Below, piece after piece: positions 1 to 9,063 of a stretch of 49,396 nt of DNA; the first letter of the stretch is position 1, and each line of letters opens with the position of its first letter. The stretch comes from an uncultured bacterium (lineage in GTDB: Bacteria > Planctomycetota > Phycisphaerae > Phycisphaerales > SM1A02), in NCBI GenBank assembly GCA_903891095.1, contig CAITDI010000006.1:1-49396 (forward strand), given 5' to 3'. The position numbers were made by a program, and so were the translations under genes. The notes under the pieces were generated by a model, which was given only the letters and a program-made list of their open reading frames with translations, was not told the origin of the DNA and made no database searches.

Positions 1-482
1 ACGGGAACCGGGTCGTCGAGCACGGTAAACGCTCCGTCGCGGAGGGCGTCGGAGAGATTGCGCGCGCTCTCGGCGGGGTCGACCTGGCGCGGGCGCACGA
101 CGATCGTCGGCGGCGGCTGCTCGAGTCGCTTGAGGAGCTGGAGGACGCGCGGGCCCGCGGGGACGGCGCGACCGGTCGACTGTTGGGCTGGGGAGACGGG
201 ATGCATCGGGATCGACAGGTCGATCACGGCGATGTGCACGTGCTCGCGGCGGATGAAGTCCGAGGCCTCGTCGCCGCTCTGGGCACGGAAGCAGCTGATG
301 CCGATCCGGTCGAGGATCAGCGGGAGCTGGTCGGCAAAGGCGTGCTCGCGCCACCCGCCGTAGGTGAGGAGCAGGTTGAGGCGCTTGCTGGGTTGCCCGC
401 CGGCACCGGCACCCGCAGCCTGGCCACCGCCGCCGAAATTCGGCGTCTGGTCGTGGTCGGGGGTGTGGAGGCGGAGGCGCAT
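1..482 (-). CDS. Response-regulator receiver-like protein, 3' end outside window
   Basis: An open frame on the minus strand begins at an ATG at 482-480 and is still open at the window edge, about 160 residues in. After a Gly/Ala-rich N-terminus it reads like a receiver domain: a hydrophobic first strand (LNLLLTYGG), a helix, a second strand (ISCFRAQSGDEA), then IAVIDLSIPM, where the Asp sits at the usual phosphoacceptor position. It continues with VLQLLKRL, TIVVRPRQ and a region resembling alpha4-beta5. The acidic pocket usual after the first strand is not visible, so phosphorylation is uncertain. No Shine-Dalgarno or -10 motif is obvious; no alternative start exists in the preceding dozen in-frame codons. 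Function beyond a receiver-like fold cannot be assigned. Confidence 0.6.
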   Translation of the reverse strand, partial: MRLRLHTPDHDQTPNFGGGGQAAGAGAGGQPSKRLNLLLTYGGWREHAFADQLPLILDRIGISCFRAQSGDEASDFIRREHVHIAVIDLSIPMHPVSPAQQSTGRAVPAGPRVLQLLKRLEQPPPTIVVRPRQVDPAESARNLSDALRDGAFTVLDDPVP

Positions 483-577
483 GGGGATGAGCGAGCGATG
501 CGAAGTCTGAAGACGGCCCGTTTTGGGGGAGCGCCCGCCATGCAACGGTCGTGCCAAGGTCTGCGCGGGTCGCTGAC

Positions 578-731
578 GGGACAGGCATGTGCACGGCAAG
601 GCCAGCGGCGCGGCGTGTGATTGCGCGGGCGCTGCGATCTAAACCCATTCTCCGAAGCCGTTTGAGTATGCCTGTCCCTTCTCGGGAGCCGCGTGGGGCG
701 GACCGGCGGCCGACGTGCACATGCCTGTCCC
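578..731. repeat. REP-like inverted repeats (GGGACAGGCAT family)
   Basis: The 433-bp stretch 483-915 holds no convincing gene. It contains GGGACAGGCATGTGCAC at 578-594, its exact reverse complement at 715-731, and a partial copy ATGCCTGTCCC at 668-678. The two 17-mers could pair into a long hairpin with a 120-nt loop. Dispersed palindromic GGGACAGGCAT-type repeats are, from memory, common in planctomycete and cyanobacterial genomes; no transposase is nearby. Nothing else was recognised in the gap. Confidence 0.6.
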
Positions 732-915
732 ATCAGTCGATCTCGCCATCCTGCGGCTCGGCCCCGCCGCCGTCTGCCAAGTTGGCACACGGGTTCGTCC
801 GATGACCACGGTCCTGCGCGGGGTCGCGTAGCCTCCCCGCCTTCGGGCCGTTCTCGGTTCCCCGTTGCCCGTGTTCGCCCCTCCTCACGCCTCGCCAACA
901 GATCGACACGACACC

Positions 916-2325
916 ATGGCCGTCCGCATCGCCGACCTCTTCGCCAACCACGCCTCGCACCTCGGTTCGACGGTCACCGTCCAAGGTTGGGTCCGCACCC
1001 GCCGCGACTCGAAGGCGGGCATCTCCTTCGTCGCCATCACCGACGGATCGTGCTTCGACACCGTCCAGGCGGTCGTGCCGAACACCGTCCCGAACTACGA
1101 GTCGGAGGTCCTCAAGCTGACCGCGGGTTGCTCGATCGAGGTGACCGGCACGGTCGTCGCGAGCCAGGGCAAGGGACAGTCGGTCGAGCTGCAGGCCACC
1201 GAGATCAAGGTGCATGGCTTCGTCGACGATCCGGACACCTATCCGATCTCGCCCAAGCAGCACTCGTTCGAGTACCTGCGCGATGTCGCGCACCTGCGCG
1301 CGCGCACGAACACCTTCGGCGCGGTCGCGCGCGTGCGGCACTGCCTGGCGATGGCGGTCCACCGCTTCTTCCACGAGCAGGGCTTCCTGTGGGTGCACAC
1401 GCCGATCATCACCGGCAGCGACTGCGAGGGCGCGGGGCAGATGTTCCGCGTGTCGACGCTCGATGCGCTCAACCCGCCGAAGACGCCCGAGGGCAAGGTC
1501 GACTACGCGCAGGACTTCTTCGGGCGCGAGACGAACCTCACGGTGTCGGGCCAGCTGAACGTCGAGACATGGGCGATGGCGCTGTCGAAGGTGTACACCT
1601 TCGGCCCGACCTTCCGCGCGGAGAACTCGAACACCTCGCGGCACCTCGCTGAGTTCTGGATGATCGAGCCGGAGATCGCGTTCGCCGACCTCCATGTCGA
1701 CGCGAAGCTCGCGGAGGACCTGCTCAAGTACATGTTCAAGGCGCTGCTCGCCGAGCGCGGCGACGACATGAAGTTCTTCGCCGAGCGCATCGACAAGACC
1801 TGCATCGAGCGGCTCGAGAAGTTCGTGAGCGCGGACTTTGCCAAGATGGACTACACCGACGCCATCAAGGCGCTCGAGGACGCGGTCAAGAAGGGCGTGA
1901 AGTTCGAGTACCCCGTCAAGTGGGGCATCGACATGCAGAGCGAGCACGAGCGCTGGCTGACGGAGACGTACATCGGCCGCCCCGTCGCGGTGATGAACTA
2001 CCCGAAGGACATCAAGGCGTTCTACATGCGCCAGAACGACGACGGGAAGACCGTCGCCGCGATGGACATCCTCGCGCCCGGCATCGGCGAGATCGTCGGC
2101 GGTTCGCAGCGCGAGGAGCGGCTTGAGCGGCTCGACGCGCGCATGGACGAGATGGGCCTGCACAAGGCCGACTACTGGTGGTACCGCGACCTGCGGCGCT
2201 ACGGCACGGTGCCGCACGCGGGCTTCGGGCTCGGGTTCGAGCGCGCGATCATCTACGCGACGGGCATGGCGAACATCCGGGATGTGATTCCGTTCCCGAG
2301 GGCGCCCAAGACGGCGTCGTTCTAA
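916..2325 (+). CDS. asnS: Asparaginyl-tRNA synthetase
   Basis: A class II aminoacyl-tRNA synthetase of 469 residues that charges tRNA-Asn in the cytoplasm. The N-terminal OB-fold anticodon-binding domain (about residues 1-110) contains [15 protein letters not shown]. The catalytic domain carries motif 2 as [19 protein letters not shown] (about residues 233-251), the signature that separates AsnRS from AspRS, and motif 3 as [10 protein letters not shown] near residue 436. Length and C-terminus (IRDVIPFPR) fit the family. The ATG at 916 was chosen because homologous sequence begins at MAVRIADLF; the upstream extension is low complexity. The stop codon lies inside a 20-bp tandem array, and an intrinsic terminator follows. 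Confidence 0.97.
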   Translation: MAVRIADLFANHASHLGSTVTVQGWVRTRRDSKAGISFVAITDGSCFDTVQAVVPNTVPNYESEVLKLTAGCSIEVTGTVVASQGKGQSVELQATEIKVHGFVDDPDTYPISPKQHSFEYLRDVAHLRARTNTFGAVARVRHCLAMAVHRFFHEQGFLWVHTPIITGSDCEGAGQMFRVSTLDALNPPKTPEGKVDYAQDFFGRETNLTVSGQLNVETWAMALSKVYTFGPTFRAENSNTSRHLAEFWMIEPEIAFADLHVDAKLAEDLLKYMFKALLAERGDDMKFFAERIDKTCIERLEKFVSADFAKMDYTDAIKALEDAVKKGVKFEYPVKWGIDMQSEHERWLTETYIGRPVAVMNYPKDIKAFYMRQNDDGKTVAAMDILAPGIGEIVGGSQREERLERLDARMDEMGLHKADYWWYRDLRRYGTVPHAGFGLGFERAIIYATGMANIRDVIPFPRAPKTASF

Positions 2326-2410
2326 TCACGGCGGCGTCGTTCTAGTCATGACGGCGTCGTTCTAATCACGACGGCGTCGTTCGGATCATGACGGCGGCGT
2401 TCTGAATCCG
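2311..2410 (+). repeat. Five 20-bp tandem units spanning the asnS stop codon
   Basis: Units start at 2311, 2331, 2351, 2371 and 2391. The first is ACGGCGTCGTTCTAATCACG and encodes the last residues and stop of asnS; the third is identical to it and the others differ at a few positions. The 20-bp period moves the copied stop codons (TAA 2323, TAG 2343, TAA 2363, plus TGAs) through different reading frames. Confidence 0.9.
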
Positions 2411-2422
2411 AACCAAACCAAC

Positions 2423-2464
2423 GAGAAGAGCCCGGCGAACGCTCGCCGGGCTCTTCTCTTTGTT
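2423..2464 (+). terminator. Strong intrinsic terminator after asnS
   Basis: A perfect 16-bp stem (2423-2438 with 2443-2458) closes a 4-nt loop and is followed by TTTGTTT on the plus strand. It lies between the convergent asnS and the metal-efflux operon and probably serves asnS mainly; the minus-strand side is followed by a less T-rich tract. Confidence 0.85.
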
Positions 2465-2492
2465 TCGTTCCTTGTTCGTGCGCGGCGAGTCG

Positions 2493-2987
2493 TCACATCT
2501 TGAGGTCGAACGACACGACGGCCTTCGCGCCGCCGTCGCCGTCGACCTCGACCCACAGCTTCGAGCCGGCGGGCAGCGGATCCGGCACCTCGGCGTGCGT
2601 GTGCCAGTGGTCGACCTCGACCTCGGCCTTCGCCTTGACCGAGCCCTTCGCGTCCTCGGTACCGATCCAGAATCGCACCGCGCTTCCGGCCTTGCCACCG
2701 TTGACCCACACGTCGATGGCAGCGTCCGCGCCGGCCTTCACGCCACCGTCGCGAGATGCCTTGACCTTGAAGCCTCCCGACTCCTGCTCGCCAAGTTCGG
2801 TCGTGGCGCCATGCTCGTGGCCATCGTTGGGCTTCGCGTGATCGTGGTCCGCGGCGCCGTGATCGTGGTCGTGGTCATGGTCGTGCGCCGCAGCAGGCGC
2901 GGCAGGCTTGTCGCCTCCGCAGCCCGCAAGCGGGAGCATGGCGACGGCGTAGAACGAGACGGCGGCGATGGGAATCAGTCGTTTCAT
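2493..2987 (-). CDS. His-rich periplasmic lipoprotein of the metal-efflux operon
   Basis: A 164-residue protein with an N-terminal signal (MKRLIPIAAVSFYAVAMLPLAGC) ending in a LAGC lipobox, so probably anchored at Cys23. Directly after it comes a histidine/aspartate-rich stretch (HDHDHDHDHG and further HDH motifs, about residues 36-62), a likely metal-binding linker. The rest is a small beta-rich domain with DHWHTH in its middle. Its ATG overlaps the stop of the RND pump gene by four bases (ATGA), so it is the last, translationally coupled gene of the operon. A metallochaperone or sensor role beside the pump is inferred from context; the C-terminal domain family is not recognised. Confidence 0.85.
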   Translation of the reverse strand: MKRLIPIAAVSFYAVAMLPLAGCGGDKPAAPAAAHDHDHDHDHGAADHDHAKPNDGHEHGATTELGEQESGGFKVKASRDGGVKAGADAAIDVWVNGGKAGSAVRFWIGTEDAKGSVKAKAEVEVDHWHTHAEVPDPLPAGSKLWVEVDGDGGAKAVVSFDLKM

Positions 2988-5900
2988 GTGGTTTCCTTGC
3001 TGTTTCGGAACGCGAGCGCGTAGCCCGCGGGGATGACGAAGAGATTGAGGACCGTCGACGAGACGAGTCCGCCGAGGACGACGACGGCGAGCGGCGCGAG
3101 GAGCTCGCTTCCCGGCTTGCTGCCCGAGAACGCGAGCGGAATCAGTCCGAGCGCCGCGGTGAGCGCGGTCATCAGGATCGGCACGAGCCGTTCCATCGAG
3201 CCGCGCACGAGCGCTTCGGCGCGCGTGCAGCCTTCGTGCTGCTCGAGATGCGCGTAGTGGTTCACGAGCAGGATGCCGTTGCGCACCGCGATGCCGAAGA
3301 GCGTCACGAAGCCCACCATGCTCGCGATCGAGATGACGGGCGCGATGTAGCGCGCGCTTCCGATGCCGAAGAGCGCGAGCGTGTTTGTGACGAGCGCCGG
3401 CGACTCGGTGAGGTAGATCGCCGCGATGCCGCCGATCAGCGCGAGCGGAAGATTCAGCATGACCAGCAGCGCCGTGCGCGCGCGGCCGGTTGCGAGCTGC
3501 AGCAGCAGGAACATGACGACCGCTACCACGATCCCCATCGTGAGGATCGTGCGGCTCGCCGACTGCTGCGCCTCGAACTGCCCGCCGTAGTGGACGGTGC
3601 AGCCCGCGCGCGCCACGATGGGATCGACGCGCGCGCGCACCGACGCGACGAGGTCGCCGAGGTTGTAGCCGTCGGCGACGTTGGTCGACACGACCGCCTT
3701 GCGCTGCGCGTTCTCGCGCGCGATCAGGTTGCTCGTGCGCTCGGGGCCGATGTCCGCGACCTCGCGCAGCCGCACCGCGGCGCCGCCTTGGCCGCGGAGG
3801 ACGAGTTCGCCGATCTGCTCGATCCGCGCGCGGTCCTCTTCGGCCAGGCGCACGACGAGCTCGAGGCGGCGCGTGCCCTGATTGACTTCGGCAACGGTCT
3901 CGCCGTACAGCGCGCGCTGCACCTGCTGCGCCGCGCCCGCGGGCGTGAGGCCGGCGGACGCGAGATCCTGCGCGCGATAGCGGATCGGCAGCGAAGTCAC
4001 GAGGACCTCGCGGTTCGCGTTCACATCGCGCGTGCCGGGAATCTCCTTGAGCTCCGTCTCGATCTCCTTGGCCACGCGGCGGAGTACGTCGAGGTCGTCG
4101 CCGAACACATTGATCGCGATCGCCGCGGGCGTGCCCGAGAGGATGTGCGAGAGGCGATGCTCGATCGGCTGCCCCACCATCGTGGTGATGCCGGGGATGT
4201 TGGCGAGGATGCGGTCGATCTCGGCGCGCACCGCCGCTTGCGATGCGCCTTCCTGCATCGTGACCTCGATCTCCGAGCTGCTCACCGGCTCCGCGTGCTC
4301 GTCGCGCTCGGCACGGCCGGTGCGGCGCGTGACGCTCGAGACGCCTTCGATCGCGACGAGCTGCTTCTCGACGCCGTTGGCGAGTCGGTCGCTTTCGCCG
4401 AGCGAGGTTCCCGGCGGCGCCATGAGGAACACCGTGAAGGTTCCCTCCTTGAAGGACGGGAGGAACGAACTTCCGAAGGTCGCTGCGAGCACGAGCGATG
4501 CGGCGGTCAGCGCGCCCGCGCCCGCGAGCACGGAACGGCGACGATCAATCGCCGCGCGCAGCAGCGGCTCGTACCGCCGCTTGAGCCAACGCACGAGGGC
4601 GCCGTCGCCGTGGCCCGCGCCGGACGGCGTTGATGTTGACGACGACGAAGAAGAAGACGACGACGCGCGCGCGAACGCCAGCCTGCACAGCGCGGGCGTG
4701 ACCGAAAGCGCCACCACCAGCGATGCGAGGATCGACACGATGTACGCGATGCCGAGCGGCTGGAAGAACCGCCCCTCGAGCCCCTGCAGAAACAGCAGCG
4801 GCACGAACACCATGCAGATGATGATCGTCGCGAACACCACCGACGAGCGAATCTCGTTGCTCGCGGCGAAGATCACGTCGACGGCGGACTTCTGCGCAGC
4901 GGCCGGCAGCGCGGCGTTCTCGCGAAGGCGGCGCAGCACATTCTCGACATCGATGATCGCGTCGTCGACGAGTTCGCCGATCGCGACCGCGAGGCCGCCG
5001 AGCGTCATCACGTTGACCGAGAGTCCGAGCGCCCACAGCACGAGCAGCGCGACGGCCAGCGACAGCGGCAGCGCCGTGAGCGTGACCAGCGTCGCGCGCA
5101 CATTGAGCAGGAAGAGGATCAGGATCACGCCGACGATCAGGCTCGCCTCGACGAGCACGCGCACGACGTTGTTCACGGATCGCTCGATGAACCGCGACGC
5201 GCGGAAGGGATCGCGGTTGATCACGATGCCCGGCGGCGCGGCCTTCTCCACGCCGTCGAGCGCGGCGTCGAGCGCCTGCGTGAGCGCGAGCGTGTTGGTG
5301 CCCGGTGACTTCTGCACGCTCACGACGACGGCGGGCAGGCCGCGGTCGGACGCAGTTCCACGGCGCGGCGCGGCGGCGATCCTGACGTCGGCGACATCGC
5401 CGATCGTGATCGGCGCGCCTTCGTCCATGCGCACGAGCGTTCGCGCGATGTCGTCGGTCGAACGCACGCGCGCCATCTGGCGGATCGGAAGTTCCTGGTT
5501 GCCCGCGTTCGCGAGATAGCCCGCGGTCGCGGTGCTGTGCGCGCCGCGCGCGGCCTCGACGACCTCGTCGATCGAGATGCCATGCAGCGCGAGGCGATCC
5601 TGGCGAACCTCGACCTGGTACTGCGGGAGCTCTCCGCCGATCGCGACGACCTGCGCGACGCCGGGCACCGCGAGCAGGCGATTGCGCAGCGTGAACTCCG
5701 CGAAATCACGCACCTCGAGCGGCGTCGCGGCGCCATTGGGCGAGCTCAACGCAAGCAGCATGACCTCGCCCGTGATGCTGGTGACGGGCGTGATCTCCGC
5801 GTGCACGTTCGGCGGAAGCGTCTCGCGCACCGCCGCAAGCCGCTCCGAAACCAGTTGCCGCGCACGATAGATGTCGGTGCCCCAGTCGAACTCGACCCAC

Positions 5901-6178
5901 ACGATCGAGAGGCTCGTCGCGCTCGACGAACGCACGCGCCGCGCGCCCGCGAGGCCGTTCACCGCGGTTTCAATGGGGAAGGTGACGTTGGATTCGACCT
6001 CGTCGGCCGCGAGCCCGCCTGCTTCGCTCATCACGACGACGGTCGGCGCATTGAGTTCGGGAAAGACGTCGACAGGCATTTCGCGCAGCTTGAGGCCGGC
6101 GAGAAGCACCAGCAGTCCGGCAGCAGCGAGCACGAGCGACGACTGCCGCAGCGAGAACGCGATCAGGCGCGAGAGCAT
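2984..6178 (-). CDS. HME-RND heavy-metal efflux pump, CzcA/CusA family
   Basis: Inner-membrane proton-driven RND transporter of 1064 residues, the family's normal length. The N-terminus has the first TM helix followed by VDVFPELNAPTVVV, typical of heavy-metal RND pumps. The TM4 proton-relay region reads AIGELVDDAIIDVEN, which carries the acidic residues of the HME subfamily. It resembles neither the DFG-type Zn/Co form nor clearly the CusA form, and no CusA-like methionine relay was seen, so the substrate is open. A run of nine serines followed by Thr/Pro occurs in the central cytoplasmic loop before the second half of the protein. It starts 3 bp after the adaptor gene and overlaps the lipoprotein gene by four bases. 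Confidence 0.94.
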   Translation of the reverse strand: MLSRLIAFSLRQSSLVLAAAGLLVLLAGLKLREMPVDVFPELNAPTVVVMSEAGGLAADEVESNVTFPIETAVNGLAGARRVRSSSATSLSIVWVEFDWGTDIYRARQLVSERLAAVRETLPPNVHAEITPVTSITGEVMLLALSSPNGAATPLEVRDFAEFTLRNRLLAVPGVAQVVAIGGELPQYQVEVRQDRLALHGISIDEVVEAARGAHSTATAGYLANAGNQELPIRQMARVRSTDDIARTLVRMDEGAPITIGDVADVRIAAAPRRGTASDRGLPAVVVSVQKSPGTNTLALTQALDAALDGVEKAAPPGIVINRDPFRASRFIERSVNNVVRVLVEASLIVGVILILFLLNVRATLVTLTALPLSLAVALLVLWALGLSVNVMTLGGLAVAIGELVDDAIIDVENVLRRLRENAALPAAAQKSAVDVIFAASNEIRSSVVFATIIICMVFVPLLFLQGLEGRFFQPLGIAYIVSILASLVVALSVTPALCRLAFARASSSSSSSSSTSTPSGAGHGDGALVRWLKRRYEPLLRAAIDRRRSVLAGAGALTAASLVLAATFGSSFLPSFKEGTFTVFLMAPPGTSLGESDRLANGVEKQLVAIEGVSSVTRRTGRAERDEHAEPVSSSEIEVTMQEGASQAAVRAEIDRILANIPGITTMVGQPIEHRLSHILSGTPAAIAINVFGDDLDVLRRVAKEIETELKEIPGTRDVNANREVLVTSLPIRYRAQDLASAGLTPAGAAQQVQRALYGETVAEVNQGTRRLELVVRLAEEDRARIEQIGELVLRGQGGAAVRLREVADIGPERTSNLIARENAQRKAVVSTNVADGYNLGDLVASVRARVDPIVARAGCTVHYGGQFEAQQSASRTILTMGIVVAVVMFLLLQLATGRARTALLVMLNLPLALIGGIAAIYLTESPALVTNTLALFGIGSARYIAPVISIASMVGFVTLFGIAVRNGILLVNHYAHLEQHEGCTRAEALVRGSMERLVPILMTALTAALGLIPLAFSGSKPGSELLAPLAVVVLGGLVSSTVLNLFVIPAGYALAFRNSKETT

Positions 6179-6181
6179 GCG

Positions 6182-7573
6182 TCAGTCCTTCCCTTCGTGG
6201 AAGGTGCCGTCGGAGTGGAAATGCCCGCCCTTTGCGGCGGTTCCGCTGGTGGCGAGCATGAGCTGGTAGTTGCCGGCGACGACGATCTCGTCGCCTTCCT
6301 TCACGCCGCTCTTGATCACGACCCAGCGGCCGTCGTCGGTGCCGAGGTCGGCATCGAGGCGGATCGCCTTGTCGGCGTTCTTGGGATCGCGGCGGAAGAT
6401 CACAGGCGCGAGGCCGTCGCGCACGACGGCGGCGAGCGGGATCGCGAGTTCGGGCGTGCCGCCTTCGAGCGTGACTTCGAGCGACGCGGCGACGCCTGCG
6501 CGCGCCCACGCGGCGGGCTTGTCCGTCGCGTTCGGCGTGACGATCAGGTCGATCGTGCGACCATCAGGATCGGCGGCGATGCCGATCGCGAGCGTGCCTT
6601 CGATGCTTTCCGCGCGCGTGCCCGCGGCCGATGCATCGGCGCTCGGCGCGACGATGCGCACCGCGAGACCGTCGCGCAGCCGCGCGAGATCGCCCTGCAG
6701 CGCGCGCGCGCGGAATCGGATGAGCTCCGGCTGCACGATCGCGAGGACTGCCGCGCCTTCGGCGAGCAGGCCGCCCTGCGTCACTTCGAGCGACTCGACG
6801 ACCCCTGCCGCGACCGCGCGCACCGTGAACGGCGCGTCCGCGGGCTGTTCGCCGCCGCCCGACGCAGCGAGCGCGTCGCGGCGCGAACGCAGCGCGCGCA
6901 GCTGCGCGTTCGCCTGCTTGTCCTCGGCCTCGAGCGCGGCGTCCTTCTCCATCACATCGGCGAGATCGGCCTGCGTCGCGTTGAGCGTCGCGCGCGCCTC
7001 GGTGAACTGCGCGGCGCTTCCGCCGCCGGCGGCGCGGAGCTCCTCGAGCTGCTTGAGGCGCGCCTTCCACAGCTCGACCTTGTCGGCGAGGCTCTTCTCG
7101 TGCACGCGATGCGCCTCGCGCAGCGGGCCCATCGAGGCGACCTTGGCCTCGGTCGCGACGATCTCCTCGGCGATCGCGCGCCACGCGGGTGCGTCGACGC
7201 GATAGAGCGGCGTTCCGGGCTCGACGCGCTGGTACTGCGCGACGAGCAGCTCGACGCGGCCCGCGAGCGGCGCGCGATATTCGCGGCGTGCGGTCGGCAT
7301 CGGCTCGAATCGACCGGGCACGCGGAGCGTGCGCGCGACGTTGCGCGTCTCGACCTTGGCAAAGGTCACGCCGAGATTGCGGCGCACGGCGTCGTTGATG
7401 TCGACGCGGTTGGTCGGCGCAGCGGCGGCGGCTGCCGCGTGATCGTGATCGCGATCCTGCTCGGCCGCGTCCTTGTGCGAACAGCCGCTCGCGACGGCGA
7501 GCGACGCGCAGAGGATCGCGCGGGCGATGTGGGACGAGCGGGTTCGATTCGCGTCATTCATGGCGTATTTCAC
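6182..7573 (-). CDS. Periplasmic adaptor (membrane fusion) protein, CusB/CzcB-like
   Basis: HlyD-type adaptor of 463 residues that would link the RND pump to the outer-membrane channel. It has a lipoprotein-type signal (CASLAVASGC), a short His/Ala linker (DRDHDHAAAA), a barrel-sandwich half (GRFEPMPTARREYRAPLAGRV is split across two strands), a long coiled-coil hairpin (about residues 140-240), and beta-barrel plus membrane-proximal domains ending in GDEIVVAGNYQLM. The frame begins at a GTG (7573) that overlaps the TGA of the upstream TolC gene, implying coupled translation; an ATG four codons later (7561) is the alternative start. The presence of the His-rich linker echoes the lipoprotein at the operon's end. 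Confidence 0.93.
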   Translation of the reverse strand: MKYAMNDANRTRSSHIARAILCASLAVASGCSHKDAAEQDRDHDHAAAAAAAPTNRVDINDAVRRNLGVTFAKVETRNVARTLRVPGRFEPMPTARREYRAPLAGRVELLVAQYQRVEPGTPLYRVDAPAWRAIAEEIVATEAKVASMGPLREAHRVHEKSLADKVELWKARLKQLEELRAAGGGSAAQFTEARATLNATQADLADVMEKDAALEAEDKQANAQLRALRSRRDALAASGGGEQPADAPFTVRAVAAGVVESLEVTQGGLLAEGAAVLAIVQPELIRFRARALQGDLARLRDGLAVRIVAPSADASAAGTRAESIEGTLAIGIAADPDGRTIDLIVTPNATDKPAAWARAGVAASLEVTLEGGTPELAIPLAAVVRDGLAPVIFRRDPKNADKAIRLDADLGTDDGRWVVIKSGVKEGDEIVVAGNYQLMLATSGTAAKGGHFHSDGTFHEGKD

Positions 7574-8970
7574 GGCTTGACCTCTTCCTTCGCCGCGATT
7601 TCCGCGGGTCCTGCGATCTCTTCGATGTCGATGGCGGCAAGCGCGGCGTCGCGGCGCGCGACGATCAGCTGGTGCTTTGCGTCGAGCTGCTGCTTGAGCG
7701 TCTCGAACAGGACGAGCGTGTTGACCTCGCCGAGCCGCGCGACCTCGCGCGCCTCGGCGTACTGCAGCTCGACGAGCGGGACGAGTGTCTTCTCGAGCGA
7801 TTCCGTGCGGGCCTGCGCGGCGGCGCGGCGCGATTCGGCGGCGAGCAGCGCTCCGAGCGCGCGCTCGACCTCCGCGTCGGCGCGGCCGCGCGCGAGTTCA
7901 CGCGCGGCGTCGGCTTCGGCGATTCCGAGGCGGTTTCCGTTGAAGACAGGCAGCGTCACGCCGAGACCGAGCACGGCCTGCGTATCGCCGTCCTGCTCGC
8001 CGAAACCGGGAGCGACCTCGAGCTCGGGCCACTGCGCGCGGATCTCCTGCGCGAGGCGGCGCTCCGCCACTTCATGCTCGGTGCGCGCAACGGCGATCGC
8101 GGGGCTCGTCCGCGCGACGCGTGCGAGCAGCGCGTCCTGGGCTTCCGCGGCGAGCTCGGTGAAGACCGCGAATCCCCGCTCAAACCCGCGGTCCGCTCGC
8201 GGCGGAAGGCCGACGAGCTGCTCGATCTCGCGGGTCGCGCGCGCGAGCGACGCATCGATCTCCGCAAGCTGCGCGCGCAGCTTCGCCTCCTCGATGCGGA
8301 AGAGCCGCGCCTCGATGCGCGCGATCTCGCCCGACTGCTCCATGCGGTCGACCACCGCGAGCACCTGCGCGACGCGCTCGAGCACGTCGCGCGCAGCGTC
8401 GGCTTCGGCCGCGAGCGACGATTGCTCGGCCCACGCGCGGCGAAGCTCGGCGATCACGCGCCATTCTTCCCGCGCGACGCGCGCGAGCTCGGCGTGATGC
8501 TCGGCCTGCGCGTGCTGCTTCTCGAGCTCGAGCCGGCCGGAAAGCGGCAGCGTGAACGCGATCGACGCGAGGGCCTCGACACCGCCGCTCGTCGCGCCCG
8601 ACACGATGCGCGAGAGATCGACGCCGAGCCGCGGATCCTGCCAGAGGCCTGCGTTTTCAGCGTTCGCGCGCGTCACGCCCGCGGCGAGGCGCGCGAGCCG
8701 CAGCTCGCGGTTGAAGACGAGCGCGATCGCCTCGGCCTCGCGCAGCGAGATGCCGTCGGCAGGCTCGAATGCCATCGCGCCCGGCGCGACATCGCGCAGC
8801 CGTGCGCTGAAGTCCGCAAGCGCGGGGCCATCGACCGCGCGCGCGAGGAAATCGCGCTGCGTCGCGTCAAGGGCAAGCGGCCGCGGCTGGTACGAGCGGC
8901 AACCGATGGACAGGATGAGGGTGATTCCCACCGCGCCAATCGGCGCGGCGAGCTTGCGGATCTGCTGCAT
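7570..8970 (-). CDS. TolC/CusC-family outer-membrane efflux lipoprotein
   Basis: A 466-residue outer-membrane factor, the exit duct of the efflux complex. The N-terminal signal has a lipobox-like LSIGC. The remainder is made of long Ala/Glu/Arg-rich alpha-helices in two similar halves with GVTLPVFNGNRLGIAEADAA and AFTLPLSGRLELEKQHAQA, the paired segments that follow each porin strand in OEP-family proteins. Its stop overlaps the adaptor's GTG start. About 90 bp separate it from the preceding Cys/His-rich gene and no promoter was recognised there, so both probably share one transcript. Confidence 0.92.
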   Translation of the reverse strand: MQQIRKLAAPIGAVGITLILSIGCRSYQPRPLALDATQRDFLARAVDGPALADFSARLRDVAPGAMAFEPADGISLREAEAIALVFNRELRLARLAAGVTRANAENAGLWQDPRLGVDLSRIVSGATSGGVEALASIAFTLPLSGRLELEKQHAQAEHHAELARVAREEWRVIAELRRAWAEQSSLAAEADAARDVLERVAQVLAVVDRMEQSGEIARIEARLFRIEEAKLRAQLAEIDASLARATREIEQLVGLPPRADRGFERGFAVFTELAAEAQDALLARVARTSPAIAVARTEHEVAERRLAQEIRAQWPELEVAPGFGEQDGDTQAVLGLGVTLPVFNGNRLGIAEADAARELARGRADAEVERALGALLAAESRRAAAQARTESLEKTLVPLVELQYAEAREVARLGEVNTLVLFETLKQQLDAKHQLIVARRDAALAAIDIEEIAGPAEIAAKEEVKP

Positions 8971-9063
8971 GGATGAACTGTGCCTCGCTGGATGCGTGAA
9001 GTGCGCGAACTGCGAGCGGCACGCCGGAACGAAAGTCCGGCGCGCGTCGCCCGGGCGCGTGCT

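Noticed and set aside
733-2217. Long minus-strand open frame of about 490 codons
   Set aside because: It is antisense to asnS in a GC-rich gene; composition is Arg/His/Val-heavy with no domain.
3236-4633. Long plus-strand open frame over the RND gene
   Set aside because: Arg/Asp/His-rich shadow of the RND pump, which has clear family motifs on the opposite strand.
5537-8497. 986-codon plus-strand open frame
   Set aside because: It crosses three efflux genes on the other strand and shows no recognisable motif.
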